DNA of 64,000 nt, taken from contig JAIGNY010002795.1 of NCBI GenBank assembly GCA_020152595.1, positions 418,501 to 482,500 of the forward strand. The letters run 5' to 3'. Positions within the stretch are counted from its first letter, which is position 1, and the number at the start of each line of letters is the position of its first letter. The DNA is from Chiridota heheva (Eukaryota; Echinodermata; Holothuroidea; Apodida; Chiridotidae). The notes under the pieces were generated by a model, which saw only the letters and a program-made list of their open reading frames with translations, was not told the origin of the DNA and did not search any database. The position numbers and the translations under genes were made by a program. Shown here piece after piece: positions 13,336 through 25,600 of this stretch.

Positions 13336-13450
13336 AACAATCAGATCCTGGAACAAGATCCCTGATGTCTATTGCACTCTAGGAACTACGTAACCTTCAA
13401 GTCTCGGCTGGCAGGGTCATATCATCCTACATTCCAGCTATGTGAGCCTA
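13336..13450 (+). pseudogene. LINE reverse-transcriptase C-terminal remnant
   Basis: One frame reads YHLYSFFPRTIRSWNKIPD, which matches the conserved tail of many Jockey/CR1/L2-group LINE ORF2 proteins (the SFFPRTIRDWNxLP motif). The frame is lost shortly afterwards, at GTAACC near 13390. No upstream polymerase domain is seen, so this is a 5'-truncated, decayed copy. It follows directly after the dispersed repeat copy A, just as the LINE tail at 42530 follows copy C. Confidence 0.75.
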
Positions 13451-14326
13451 CAGCACCAGCACCTCACTGGTCTGCGGGTCTGCAGACTTATTTTACTGTG
13501 TTTCAAATTTGTAGCTTTTGTGTTTAAAGTGTTGCTTAAGTCAGGACCTACTTATTTAACTTGCTGTTTTCTTCAATGTATTTTCGCATGGATCTTGTTA
13601 CACTTCAACTCGAGCATACTCATTTTGTGACTTGTGGAAGGCACTATTGTTTATAAAGTGTTATTTTTAACATTATTTATGGATATACACCACCATGCAC
13701 ACAACCATACCGTTTTATGTCTTCAGCCTATTGATGTTTAAACGTATCCCAGAAGAAGTGTAATTCCCATATACCTCTTTTGCAATATCATGACTGTGCA
13801 TAATATTTCATACATTTCTACAGTAAATATTGGAGTATGTATTACTAATTTTACAAATAAATCAACCATCTTGGATGAGAGTATAGAATAAAAAGTATAT
13901 CTGGGTCATAAACCTCCTTTTTATAAGAAAATTAGTCAAGTTGGATAGATATTTGCATTTTCCAACCATGAAATCATTCTCATATTTTATTTCGCTCATT
14001 ATTTTGAGGGACGGTAATTTTCATATTAATTAGTCTGCAAAATATAATAAACACCCTTATAAATATCATACAATTAATTTTCAATAGCCTACAAACAAGA
14101 AAATTTCATTTTCAGGATATAGCTTTCCCACAATCTTTAAAAAATTAATAATTATAGGTCATGATATAGGTCAAAATGTGACATTATGAACTGATTTGAA
14201 TATTCCAATTGTTCTTACTTCCAAAAAAATTGGGAGTGGTATCATTGAAATAAATTTGATCAAAAATACCACATGCTTACTACAAGAGAGTACATAAACA
14301 CACAAAGTTAGGCACACAGTTTTGTA
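13451..14326. other. Non-coding stretch
   Basis: AT-rich sequence with no tandem repeat or coding signal that I can support. It may include the 3' UTR region of the LINE remnant to its left. Confidence 0.45.
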
Positions 14327-14334
14327 CACTGGGT

Positions 14335-15271
14335 CAGGGTTCTAGCTACGGTGGGCGGAGCTGGTCGGGCCCGCCCAGGACTCGCAATTCCCGCCCACCA
14401 CTCTTAAGATTCACTGTTCCGCCCAGCACTCAAAAGTTCAATTCGATTAAATGATTAAGTGTTTAAACATCTCGTTTTAATCTCGTTCTATTTATGTCAT
14501 CCGCTAATTTACACACATAACATAACATACATTACGCACATTAAATTCCGATCAAAACAACTGAACTATAGGATTTTAACGCAATTGAATGTACACGCTG
14601 TATTATCATAAAATCACCCATATACCTGTACACGAAGCTCTTTGCATAAACGTACCTACATGCACACAGTTCAGGTTCAGGTTTTAATCCTTGTATATCA
14701 CTGTTGGCAGCTTGCCAAGTCCGTCACTTACCATACAAACAAACTTTAACAAAGTAAAAAAAGTGCTTATAGACCAGTCCCAGTGTAAGTAACCAATCAC
14801 ATTTGTTATAAAGCCTATATGCACTTAACATTATAACGGACTGATCGATATTCTTTTGATTTGTGGGGGATTTTATATTGATAGAATTGTACTTCATAGG
14901 AACATGTACCGCTTGGCTTTCGTCGAACGCTACGGGACGAAAATAAAAGCGGTAAAAAGTTTGGGCAAGATGAATAACAATGGGAATTGAGAGAAGAGTT
15001 TCCGGCATATGTTTGTACTTTTTTTGGGGGGTAGGGGAGGGCACTTTGACAGTTGAATATCCATTGTATTTTGAATATCCATTGTACATAACAAATATTT
15101 TGTAAATCCTTTTAGCATTCAGATTAAAAAAAATATAAACAAACATTTTCATTGACAATTTGTCAATAGAAGTGGACTAAATTTGAAAAGTTCTTTATGG
15201 GAGTGGGGTCTACAAGTCACCCTGGATTATCACTGGAGCCTGGCACTCAAACATGTCTAGCTAAAACCCTG
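14335..15271. mobile_element. Non-autonomous hAT-type element, 937 bp
   Basis: Terminal inverted repeats are CAGGGTTCTAGCTA at the left and TAGCTAAAACCCTG at the right, identical over 14 bp but for one or two positions. The element is flanked by a perfect 8-bp direct repeat, CACTGGGT (14327-14334 and 15272-15279). An 8-bp TSD with CAG-type ends is diagnostic of the hAT superfamily. The interior contains GC-rich GGGCGG/CCCGCCC words near the left end. The longest interior open frame (about 144 codons, minus strand, 14724-15158) shows no hAT transposase motif, so the element needs a transposase in trans. Confidence 0.85.
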
Positions 15272-15279
15272 CACTGGGT

Positions 15280-15744
15280 ATGCATTTTAAATGGACTAAT
15301 TTGCATAAGTTTTAATATTCCAGTGTAAAATTATTTGGGCTATTACCAGGATTTAACAGAACAGCCACATCCACTCATTTCTGGGCTTCTGCGGCCAAAG
15401 GTAAGGAAGCCTTCCGGCCCATATTATATATACCCTTTAGATCTTTGTTGGAGCTGTAAGAGTCATATTCCATTTTAAACTGCAAAGTTCAATGTATTAT
15501 ATTACCTTTCAGTTAACACAAACTTGTAATGATAGCAAAGGAAAGGAAAATAAGCATTATCTAACAAGTTTCCCAAAAATGCAGTTTCCAAATGGCTCAT
15601 TAGGGTTAAGGTGTAGAGAATGGGAGCTACTGTATATATATATGCAAAAATACATGCAAAGATATCATGGATTTTTTTAAAAGGATTTTCACTGGTGGGC
15701 CAATGGATGCCAAGAAATGGCTTTGGTAAACTGTGAATCATTCA
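15280..15744. other. Non-coding stretch
   Basis: AT-rich sequence with short open frames on both strands (for example 62 codons at 15492). These lack domains or splice partners. I see no element boundary. Confidence 0.4.
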
Positions 15745-16440
15745 AGCAAGGGCATAGGAAGGGGCGCCGAAGGGGCCATGGCTCCCAATGATTTTCCATG
15801 GGGGTCCAAGTACCATTTTTCTCTCCCTAATAATAAAAGTCTATTAACAAATTGATTTTGAAGAGTCGGATTCCATGGCTTCTTTTCTTCTAGAAATCTT
15901 CAATTTTCAGGAAATCTTCTTTAATTTTTGTAAAATTCCTTCATTATCGTGAAATTTGCTTCAATTCTCTTGAAATTTGCTTCAGTGTTTGTGCAGTTTC
16001 GTTCATTTTCTGGAATTTAAAAAAGAAAATTGGGTAGTTATTTTCAGTTTTCATGCAATTTGCTTCAATTCCCTTCAGTGTTCATGAAATTTGCTTCAAT
16101 TCCCTTCATTTTTGTAAATTTTTGAGAAATTTTTGAGAAATTGTCTTGAATTTTGTTAAATTTTCTTCGATTTTTGTACAATTTTGTTCATATTTGTGAA
16201 ATTTGGTTCAAATTTTGTGAAAATTCTTTCATTTTTGTTAAATTTTCTTCAATTTTTGAGAAGTTTCCATTAATTTTCTGGAAATATTCTTCAAGTTTGT
16301 TAAATGTCATTTGTGAAGTTTTTGGGATTTTTTTTCTTCAATTTTCGAGAAATGTTGCCAAATTTTACCAATATTTCCAATAAATATGTGACCCCTCTTT
16401 ACAAATCGTTTTGGACCATGATAAAAGTCTCATAATTTTG
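15745..16440. repeat. Degenerate T-rich tandem repeat
   Basis: Loose repeats about 18-25 bp long built on TTCAATTTTTGTGAAATTTG and CTTCATTTT. They begin after a GGGCATAGGAAGGGGCGCC border and fade out near 16390. A reverse-complement relative with GAAGGAAATTT words lies at 56700-57300. The open frame at 16153-16383 is low-complexity F/K-rich sequence and not a gene candidate. Confidence 0.7.
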
Positions 16441-16721
16441 TTTGTTTGTTAAGACAAATGATCAAATCTGCCCCCCCCCCTCCATGTCAAATACTTTCCT
16501 ACACTGCTGTGACACCATTGGGTTGGGAGGATATGTGTGTACTTATCAATTTGGGGGGAGGGGGTGTGGAATGTTCTGGAGAGACAGATCCTCAATTATT
16601 TTAAATTTTAATAGGAAAATAACAACAGAATAAAACTACTACTTTAGAGTATACAACTTTTTCCTTCTAAATTATATGAAAATTGGCTCACCAGTACTTC
16701 TATATATATTTAAAAAAAGTG

Positions 16722-17105
16722 GTGGACCTATTGAAATAATTGGTGGGAAAAATAAAGTGACTGGTGGGCCAAATGAAGTGACTAAGGGCCAAATGAAGTG
16801 ACTGGTGGGCCAAATGAAGTGACTAAGGGCCAAATGAAGTGACTGGTGGGCCAAATGAATTGACTGGTGGGCAAGATGAAGTGACTAGTGGGCCAAATGA
16901 AGTGACTGGGGGGCCAAATGAAATGACCGGTGGGCCAAATAAAGTGACGGGGCTAAATGAAGTGACTGATGGGCCAAATGAAATGATTGGTGGGCCAAAT
17001 GAAATGACTGGTGGGCCAAATGAAGAGACTGGTGGGCCAAATGAAATGACTGGTGGGCCAAATGAAATGACTGGTGGGCCAAATGAAGAGACTGGTGGGC
17101 CCAAT
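16722..17105. repeat. 21-bp minisatellite, about 18 copies
   Basis: Units of TGACTGGTGGGCCAAATGAA plus one base, with variants GAAGTGACTAAGGG and GAAGAGACTGG. The 7-codon period keeps + strand (MTGGPNE) and minus strand (SFGPPVI) frames open by chance. The array is bordered by a poly-A-like tract at 17108. Confidence 0.92.
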
Positions 17106-17575
17106 GTAAAAAAAGGCCTGAAAGAAACTGAAATTGGGGGTTAATCCTTTTCTGAGCCATGAAGTCTGCCCTATAGCTATAAGACTGGCACATAATCCCT
17201 GGTTGAATCTGTGGTGCAAGTGGATGAGAACCAAGACAGGGATTAAAAAAGCTTTCACAAAGTGTTTGGGGGTGGAGGAGGGAGGGGCATGACCATTTAG
17301 GGAGCACTTCCCAAGTCATATCCATTATGTGGCCCCAGTCTGAAGATAGAATTAGTGAGCCCAAAACAAGTAAGTAAAGGGGCACTTCATTTTGATAGGG
17401 GCACTTTTGTAATACTTTTTCCAACGTGTGCGGATATGCCACCAGTTCTTGCACCTTTGACGGTAATTGAGTGCCACTTTTCATATTCAAAATGGGGCAC
17501 TTTTGTCTTTTTTTGGAAAAGTGGGAGGGCATGTGCCCACTGTGCCCTGCCGGTTCCTATACACCTATGATTAAG
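17106..17575. other. Non-coding stretch between array and SINE
   Basis: Contains GGGGGTGGAGGAGGGAGGGG near 17267 and repeated GGGGCACTT words (17380-17510). Overlapping open frames on both strands have no supporting features. Confidence 0.4.
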
Positions 17576-17775
17576 AACTCTTGCTGGATAGGACACCAGT
17601 CTATCGCAGGTTCACTATCGACAATGCTGGTACTCATTTTACAGTTGAATAGATTGACTGAAGCAATTGAAATCAAATGCCTTGATCAAGGAAACAAAAC
17701 AAGACTCATGCCAGAATCAAACCCAGTCCCTTTGAAAGTAGGGGACACCATGCATCTTAGATCATTCTGGGAGAT
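17576..17775 (-). mobile_element. tRNA-derived SINE, degraded
   Basis: On the minus strand it reads a B-box-like GGGTTTGATTC (17711-17725 region), then an AATGAGTACCAGCA tract (about 17620-17640) and CTGCGATAGACTGGTGTCC near 17590-17605. The last two words occur in the same order in the + strand SINE at 31418-31700 (AATGAGTACCAGCACTG, CTGTGATGGACTGGCATCC). This is probably the same SINE family. Confidence 0.65.
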
Positions 17776-18452
17776 TTGGTTGCAAAATAGTAAAGATTTT
17801 CAAACAGTTATATACCTGGAGGACAGGACCCCATGCCCCTTATAGAATTGTGGTATTGGTGGGGATGCACATGCTAGGCCCTTGCTTATAGTTCTTGCTT
17901 GGTGAGGACTGTAAGAGAAACAAAATTGTGAAGAAATAATATGAAGATTTTGTTTGTAACAAAGCAGAAGATATTGAACTTTAAAAGTTTCACAATTAAC
18001 ATTGCTTGTCTTTAGATTTTTTAGCAGAAAATAAAGAGGTTGACCCATTCATGTATGACAGGGTGTCACAAAATTTGCATATCGAGACTTTAAAGTTTGA
18101 AGATTGCCATCTTGTAACCAATTTGCTTTTGATATACTGTATTTTGATTGGTTCAGGCAGATTTCAAGATGTGTAAGCCTTATTCCTGTTCATGACTTAC
18201 AAGGGAGCTGTGGACTTTAAATTAAAAAAATTTGAGACAAATTTAAGTTGTAAAATATACAGAATTAATTTCATCACGAGCTTGTCATCAGCTTGATGCA
18301 AGCTTATAACTGAAACTTTACTAAGTCACCATTTTGAAACAAGTTTTTGCACAATTGGAAGCCTTATGAGCTTGCAAAGAAACAAGTTCATCTGAAGCTT
18401 TGACGAGCTTGCTGCAAGCACGTATAAGCTCACCGCAAGCTAGTAAAATTAA
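17776..18452. other. Non-coding stretch with AGCTTG-rich tail
   Basis: 17830-18260 is unremarkable. From about 18278 to 18445 the words GAGCTTG, GCAAGCTT, CGAGCTTGCTGCAAGC and AGCTCACCGCAAGC recur in both orientations. They resemble the foldback arrays at 35.6, 40.8 and 51.7 kb. Confidence 0.5.
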
Positions 18453-18848
18453 AGGAGCATTAGACCGAAAAGTAAGGGTGCTCGTTTTTGTGAATTTCAC
18501 AGATATATAGCATAGCATAGCATAGCATAGCATAGCATAGCATAGCATAGCATAGCATAGCATAGCAAGGTTTAACATCCCGAAAGCATCCAGTGCTGGA
18601 CATTTTATCAAGATGTCCATGGCCTTTGATAACCAGTTGTGAACTCACTGATTGCAGACCCACCGGGATATATCATCCACAACAGATTGATAAACTTCAT
18701 GCCTCCATAGCTCACAGACAACGTGAGGGCAAAGGTCACTTGAATATTCATATTAACCAACAAATTGTTATACTGTTGCATGCTAGATAAGCATTTGATT
18801 TTTGGGGACCCCCTAAAAATATGCTCTCACTTTTCAGTCTGTGTTCCT
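18453..18848. mobile_element. TTAA-bounded MITE (AGGAGCA family), copy 1
   Basis: Bounded by TTAA on both sides (18449-18452 and 18849-18852). The ends are AGGAGCATTAGACCGAAAAG at the left and, read inward from the right, AGGAACACAGACTGAAAAG. A shorter copy lies at 23498-23726. Interior words GGACCCCCTAAAAA and AGCATTTGATTTTTGG also recur there. This copy is longer because it holds a CATAG microsatellite and a segment (ATGTCCATGGCCTTTGATAA at about 18613) that also occurs near 47019. TTAA targets with purine-rich AGG ends fit the Kolobok superfamily; that assignment is inferred, as no transposase is present. Confidence 0.7.
18511..18566. repeat. (CATAG)n microsatellite
   Basis: Eleven perfect CATAG units, sitting inside the MITE. 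Confidence 0.97.
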
Positions 18849-19643
18849 TTAACTAAGAACGCGCTTGTACAAACTAACCATAAAATCGTATGAGTTATAG
18901 CAAACCTGAACTAAGCGGGCTCAAATTTTGGTAAGGAAGATATTTTTGCAGGAGCATTTTATTTGTTAAATTTTCTTGCAACTTCTTGTAATGACTGAGG
19001 TGGTATATTCACATATGTACCATATGCCTTTATGATGTCATATTGGGTATTAAAGTTGGCAGTATTTAAAAGAAAGTAAGATTGTTATATCATATGATTA
19101 CAAGCTTGGTATTGATAGTATTTACATCAATTTGTGCATTTTTCTGTCATGGACAATTTTCCAAATTCAAACTTATCACCAGAAAAAGTAGCCAAGGTAA
19201 ATATTAGACACTAAACGACTCTTGATGTGGATGTTGAGAGTTTACTGTGTACTTAGACACCTGATTCTCACCTAAGGATTGTACATGGTACAAAGATTAG
19301 GTAAATAAGAAACGGACTCAAAAGTCCATCACAAAATTTATGATTCAAACAGTGTCTGTTAATTGTGACAAAACATAAAGGAAATAGGAACAGGAAAAGT
19401 GTGCTTGTGGAGATTTGAGTGTGAACTGTTTTTTTACAATCACCCTTATACTAACAGCTTGTAAAGAATGATCAAGTACAATAATTAATCACAAACTAAG
19501 CATCTGAATCTTGCAGGGATAATTTTGTTCTTAAGGGAAGGAGAATTGTTTCTTTTTTTTTGTTTTTCCATTGGAAACGGTTTGTTTGTTTTAGAGGATA
19601 ACGGGTGTTAGGGTTTGGAATTTTGTATTGTAATAAACTAAAG
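18849..19643 (+). other. Upstream region of the split gene
   Basis: Unique AT-rich sequence without tandem repeats, lying upstream of the proposed start at 19644. An in-frame TAA at 19599-19601 with no ATG between supports 19644 as a true start. A T-rich tract lies at 19552-19562. I see no convincing TATA box, so the promoter is not placed. Confidence 0.4.
19149..19196 (+). CDS. Candidate alternative first exon
   Basis: ATG in good context (GTCATGG) opens 16 codons, MDNFPNSNLSPEKVAK, ending exactly at AAG|GTAAAT, a fair splice donor in phase 0. Exon 1 at 19644 likewise encodes 16 residues, ends AAG|GTGGGT in phase 0, and carries a similar NVSLPEK tail. Both could splice to the exon at 39059. 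The match may be chance, because the coding part is short. Confidence 0.25.
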
Positions 19644-19691
19644 ATGGAAGGAAATGCAGTGGAGGAAACCAATGTTTCGTTGCCGGAGAAG
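19644..19691 (+). CDS. Exon 1 (start codon)
   Basis: AAGATGG is a good initiation context. Sixteen codons ([16 protein letters not shown]) end at AAG|GTGGGT. An in-frame TAA lies 45 bases upstream of the ATG with no other ATG between. Phase 0 matches exon 2. It is the least certain of the exons because it is short. Confidence 0.5.
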
Positions 19692-22600
19692 GTGGGTATT
19701 CACAAGGCATCTCGATGGTATCAGTTTGTTTTCATAAACATGGGTTTACAATTATTTTCTTAGTAATCGCTTTGCCCCCCCCCCCCCTTTCCCCTTCCGC
19801 CGCACTAACCCTTATAAATTTATGTAATGGCACATATTCTGTCCGATATATAGGCCTTTGCCCCCCACAAGACAAAGCTGCCCCTCTCTTGCCCCCGAGC
19901 ATCAAAATCCTGGCGCTGCCATTCCGCTTGCCCCCTCTATCTACAGCTGGTTTTTCTTTTTAATTTTAAACATACCCTGCATCTTATACAGATTTTTTCT
20001 CTTTCTCTTTACCTTAAGAGCAGCTAGTACATAGGCTCAATTCCTAAACATCCCATTTTCCATTAAACCCTTAAAGGATTAGTTCAGGGGTCATGCATGT
20101 CTATCTAATATGAAAGAGGACTTCAAAAGAAACAAAATGGTGAAGAAAGCTTTCAAAAATCCTATTCCGCTAAGGAGATATTTAAGTTTAAAGTTTGGTA
20201 TCATTTGTATACAAACGACTGAAATCAGACTAGTTGTGATGTCATAGCCTCAGATTCCTCAAAGTCTTCATGTATTCCATCATATTTTGTCCTGCAATTT
20301 TGTGGCTTATAAACCATGGGATATGTCAAAAAATAGTAAAACTGAATCCAGGAAGGGTATTTATAATACACAAATATATAAGACAAATAATTAAAATAGT
20401 GAAAAAATTTAAGAAACTTTCTTTAAAATACATTAAGACTTTGAGGAATCTGAAGGTATGACATCACAACTAGTCTGATTTCAGTCGTTTCTACAGAAAT
20501 GATACCAAACTTTAAACTTGAATATCTCCTTAATGGAATAAGATTTTGCAATGCTTTCTTCACTATTTTGTTTCTCTTTAAGTCCTCTTTCATATAAGAT
20601 AGACATGCTTGACCACTGGACTAATCCTTTAATTGCTGGCCTATGTAGGTGCAATGAAACCTAATTTGACCGTGAGTTGTAGTAAGGTATCCTCAGATAT
20701 CACTACCCATGCCAGAAATACATTTTGTGACTTCAAGTTGATGCATCCCTATGTGAAGCAGGGGAAGTATGTCAGGGGGAATTATATGAGGCATGGTGAG
20801 TATGTGTGGCAGGGTGAGTGTGTGGGTCAGTATGTGTAGCAGGGTGAGTATGTGTGGCAGGGTGAGTATGTGTGGCAGGGTGAGTGTGTGTGGCAGGGTG
20901 AGTATGTGTGGCAGGGTGAGTATGTGTGGCAGGGTAAGTATGTGTGGCAGGGTAAGTATGTGTGGCAGGGTGAGTATGTGGCAGGGTGAGTATGTGTGGC
21001 AGGGTGAGTATGTGTGGCAGGGTGAGTATGTGTGGCAGGGTAAGTATGTGTGGCAGGGTAAGTATGTGTGGCAGGGTGAGTATGTGGCAGGGTGAGTATG
21101 TGTACCAGGGTAAGTATGTGTGCCAGGGTGAGTATGTGTGCCAGGGTGAGTATGTGTGCCAGGGTGAGTATGTGTGCCAGGGTGAGTATGTGTGCCAGGG
21201 TGAGTATGTGTGCCAGGGTGGTTATGTGTGGCGAAGTTAGTGGTCAGGAAAGTTAGTGGTCAGTGAAGTTAGTGGTCAGTGAAGTTAGGGGGAAGGGGCA
21301 GTTAGGTGGAAGGGGCATTTAGGGGAAGTTAGTGAGAAGGGGAAGTTAGTGGTCAGGAAGTTAGTGGTCAGGAAGTTAGTGGTCAGGAAGTTAGTGGTCA
21401 GGGAAGTTAGTGGTCAGGGAAGTTAGTGGTCAGGGAAGTTAGGGGGAAGGGGCAGTTAGGTGAAAGGGGCATTTAGGGGAAGTTAGTGAGAAGGGGAAGT
21501 TAGTGGTCAGGGAAGTTAGTGGTCAGGGAAGTTAGTGGTCAGGGAAGTTAGTGGTCAGGGAAGTTAATGGTCAGGGAAGTTAGTGGTCAGGGAAGTTAAT
21601 GGGGCAGGGAAGTTAGGGGGTAGGGGCAGTTAGGTGGAAGGGACATTTAGGGGAAGTTAGTGGTCAGGGAAGTTAGTGGTCAGGGAAGTTAGTGGTCAGG
21701 GAAGTTAGTGGTCAGGGAAGTTAGTGGTCAGGGAAGTTAGTGGTCAGGTGAGTTAGTGGTCAGGTGAGTTAGTGGTCAGGGGTTAGTTAATGTGGTCAGG
21801 GAAGTTAGTGGTCAGGAAGTTAGTGGTCAGGGAAGTTAGTGGTCAGGGAAGTTAGTGGTCAGGGAAGTTAGTGGTCAGGGAAGTTAGTGGTCAGGGAAGT
21901 TAGTGGTCAGGGAAGTTAGTGGTCAGGGAAGTTAGTGGTCAGGGAAGTTAGTGGTCAGGTGAGTTAGTGGTCAGGGAAGTTAATGGGGCAGGGGAAGTTA
22001 GTGGGCAGGGAAAGTTAGGGGAAAGGGGCAGTAAGTGTGGAAGGGGCATTTAGGGAAAGTTAGTGAGAAGGGGAAGTGTATGGAACAGGAGAAGTATGTG
22101 GGGAAGGAGAAGAGGTGGATTGCCCTCCCAGTCAGCCTCTGATTAATAACAAGTGCTAAGTATAAGAACAAAACTTAATTGACATATGTATCATCACCAT
22201 TCTACTTGATATATAATGATTAGATCGACACCCAGAACCTTATAATTGAATAGTTATTAAACTGATACATAAACAGTGATAAAGCTATCTCCATATGACA
22301 AACATGCAAGTATTTACCTGCAATACACAGTTCTAACATACAGCGAGTTAATGGAAGGCCTACTGGTGTAAAGTCCATATTGACACTGATCCTCATGAAC
22401 GATTGCAGATACACACGTTTGGTATTTGAACTTCCCTACTCTCAAGTAATTTGCAAAGTGTTTTAGTTAAGTGAACAAAATCTCATTAGAAACTACATGC
22501 TGTAATCTGTCTTGATTTTGACATGTGCATATTTTGCTGTTGAAGTGGATGTTCTTGTATGTGCCTTATGGTCAACACTTATCACTTACTTAATCTCGAT

Positions 22601-25600
22601 CTCTTTAATTAAAGCAATTTCTTGTTTTCTTTTTAATATATAAACAGGGTCATAGTTATTTAGAAACGGCAAAAAGTACAAACAAATGAAGGGAAAATGG
22701 GAAAGGTGAGCTGGGGGACGTTTTGCGTTCTACAGGCCTCACCAGCTTTGATTATCGATCAACACTTTTCAAGGGGGACGAAGGGTGGGGGGGGGGTGCA
22801 TGTTGTGCACCCCTTAGTCTCAGCTGTTCATGCATGCATTGAGTCAAACAGCAGCATAATTTTGAAGCCAAATACCAACCAAATTGTTGCTGGATGCTGC
22901 TGCAAACAGTTTGGTACAAATTGGTGAGTGGAACAATCGGCATAGAAGGGAGGGGGAAATTTGCCCCTCTCAATAAAATGTTTGGACATGTCTTACTATA
23001 GAAAAATTCCAGCAAAGTTATGCTCTGATTATTGTTAGAAACATTATAGGCCTACGTTTTCAGATAATTTCCATTTGTCTCCCAATCCATGAACAAAATT
23101 CGGCTCTAATTAATGAGTGTGGCAGTATCAGTTCCATTTTATCATGCTGATTTTTGTCGGAATATCCAGGGAAACAAAGTTGATTTTAAAATAAGTGTTA
23201 CGGAGAACAGTTATCCTTTGATGGCCTACATACTTCTGTCCATCTACCCAGTAGCAGCACCATGGGTAGGACTAGAGGGACAAACCCCCCACTTCTCGCC
23301 AAGATTGATTTTTCAATCTGTGAAGGGGTAGGGGTTGGTTAACCCAATGTCACCCCCTATTGGGGCACCTCGACCATCAGAATTTTAACCTCCAGTGCGC
23401 CCCTGTATACCTCTCTTCTATCTGCACTCATCTCTTGTCTGCTTATCTACCTAACTCTCTACCTACCTAACCTATGACCTAGTAGTAAGAATATTAAATG
23501 GGCACTAGACCAAAAAGTGAGGGTGTATTTTCAGGGGTCCCCCAAAAAGTCAAATGTTTATCTAGCACGCAATAATATAGCAATTTTGTGGTTAAGATGA
23601 ATATTCAAGTGGCCTTTGCCCACATGTCGTATCTGGGATATGGAGGCTTGAAGTTGATCAATTTGTGGATAATATTTTGTGAAATTTGCAAAAATGAGCG
23701 CCCTGACTTTTTGGTTTAGTGCTCCTTTAATTCAATTAAATCAAGTCTCACTACCTAATGTAAATACCTCTCCTTGCTTACCTGTACCTTCTTCTCTCTA
23801 TCTACCTACCTACATCTCTTATCTCTACCTTCCTTCCTCTCTGCAATCTACCTACTTTGTTTCTATCTCCCGCTCTTACCTGCATATAGGTTAGATAGGT
23901 GTATAATATATATCTCTACTTTCTGCCTATATCTACATTCCTCTCTGTCGACCTACTTATCTCTACTTCGATATTCCTACCTACTGCTCTGTACGGAAAG
24001 AGCGAAGGACTTCATCAAGAGACTTCATATTTAATACAATTAATTTAATATAAATACACGAAACTTCAAAAGAAATTTAATTAGAAGTTTGACCATTTAC
24101 TTGCATGTACAAGGAGGATTCTGAATGACATATCCAGTTGTTCCATGTCCAACGTGCAGCACAATGAGCAACTTGTCTTCAACAATTTCTCCTGAAATTC
24201 TTAAATATTTATGCAAACGAGGACTTACTGTAGAATTAAATTGAAACACAGGTATCAACCTCAATCTGCTTTAATTGTTCTAATTAAAAGCTACCCTCAT
24301 TCAGTGGCATAGCCAGGGGGCAGTGGCGTAGCTAGGGCTGTAGGGGCGAAAGGGGCCCAGCGGGCTCTATGGTATAATTTAGTATATTTTTCTTATGGGC
24401 CCCCTTTATAGGGCTTGGACTGGGCACAATAGGGGTGGGTGGCTGCCCCTCCTTCCCCCTTTAGTTATGCCACTGCACCTGGGTGGAACAGTTGGTCTGG
24501 ACTCTGCCCCCTCCTCCCCTTCTACTATTTTGAAAACATTTTTACAAATTGGGATCCTTGATTTTTTATATCTTTTTTTTTGCTTCAAAAAAGAAGAAAA
24601 AATGCTCTCAGAAGTGAGTTAAATTTGAACATTGTCTTGGGAGGGTCTAGAACTTTTTCAGACCCCCTCACTTTTATAATGCTGCAAGAAAGGTTCAAAC
24701 CTTTTCAAAAAGAGGATGGAATAATGAGAAAAAAACTTCAAACATCAAAACCATCAATTTTGCTCATAAGATTGAGACAGCATTAATCCAATTTGACCTC
24801 GTCGTCGAAAGAGGCCTACCTCCTCATGAAGATCAGTTCTTCTGCTGAGGCAGCTAGAGAAATCATTAAGCTGATTAGCTCATAGGAAGAGGCCATTTAT
24901 TTTCAGGTAGGATCTCAGGAAATCTTTATTTAGATATCAGAATTGACTGGATTGCTAATAATAGCTGCATTTGACATTCAAGAATGATACAGATGGGGTT
25001 TGAGGCAATCTTGGTAAATGTGTTTGTGTCTGTGTGGTTTAAGGATTAAGAATATTAATGCTCAAGACATGAGAACCTTTACCACATTTTTGAGCATTAA
25101 ACTAAAATTCCAGTACAGCGTGCATCATCCACGCAATAGGGAGTTGCGTGCACACAACACGTTTACAATTCTGCTGAATGATTGAAATGTAGATTACGTC
25201 ATGTCTATGAATAATCATAAGGTCTTAATGAGCTTGGGCTTAGAAGACCATTTGTAATTCATTGGCAAATTTGTGTATTACAGACATTGTCCAATCACAA
25301 TTATTTTAGCATACATATTGCTATGCATATTCATCAAACTTTTACAAGTTTAGTTGTAGTAAATGATAAAATATCGCCTGAGCTATGACTCAACAAAGAT
25401 CAGCAAAGTCACTGAACTTGTGATATGCAAGCACATGAAATGGGTAAAAACAAATAAACTTTATTTTCAATCAAAAAGTACATGTGGTAAAGTATAATGA
25501 AGACTTGAATTGTACACCACAAGAAAGAGAACAAATTACTCTCTTGTATACCAAATTAGCCAATGCGATTGAGACAACTTTTTGCTGTTGTATTGAGAAC

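Noticed and set aside
16823..17532. MTGGPNE / SFGPPVI / SFHLAHQ repeat proteins
   Set aside because: All frames of one 21-bp minisatellite on both strands; only chance openness.
1..22085. CRISPR-like arrays
   Set aside because: The tandem repeats have no unique spacers and the context is eukaryotic.
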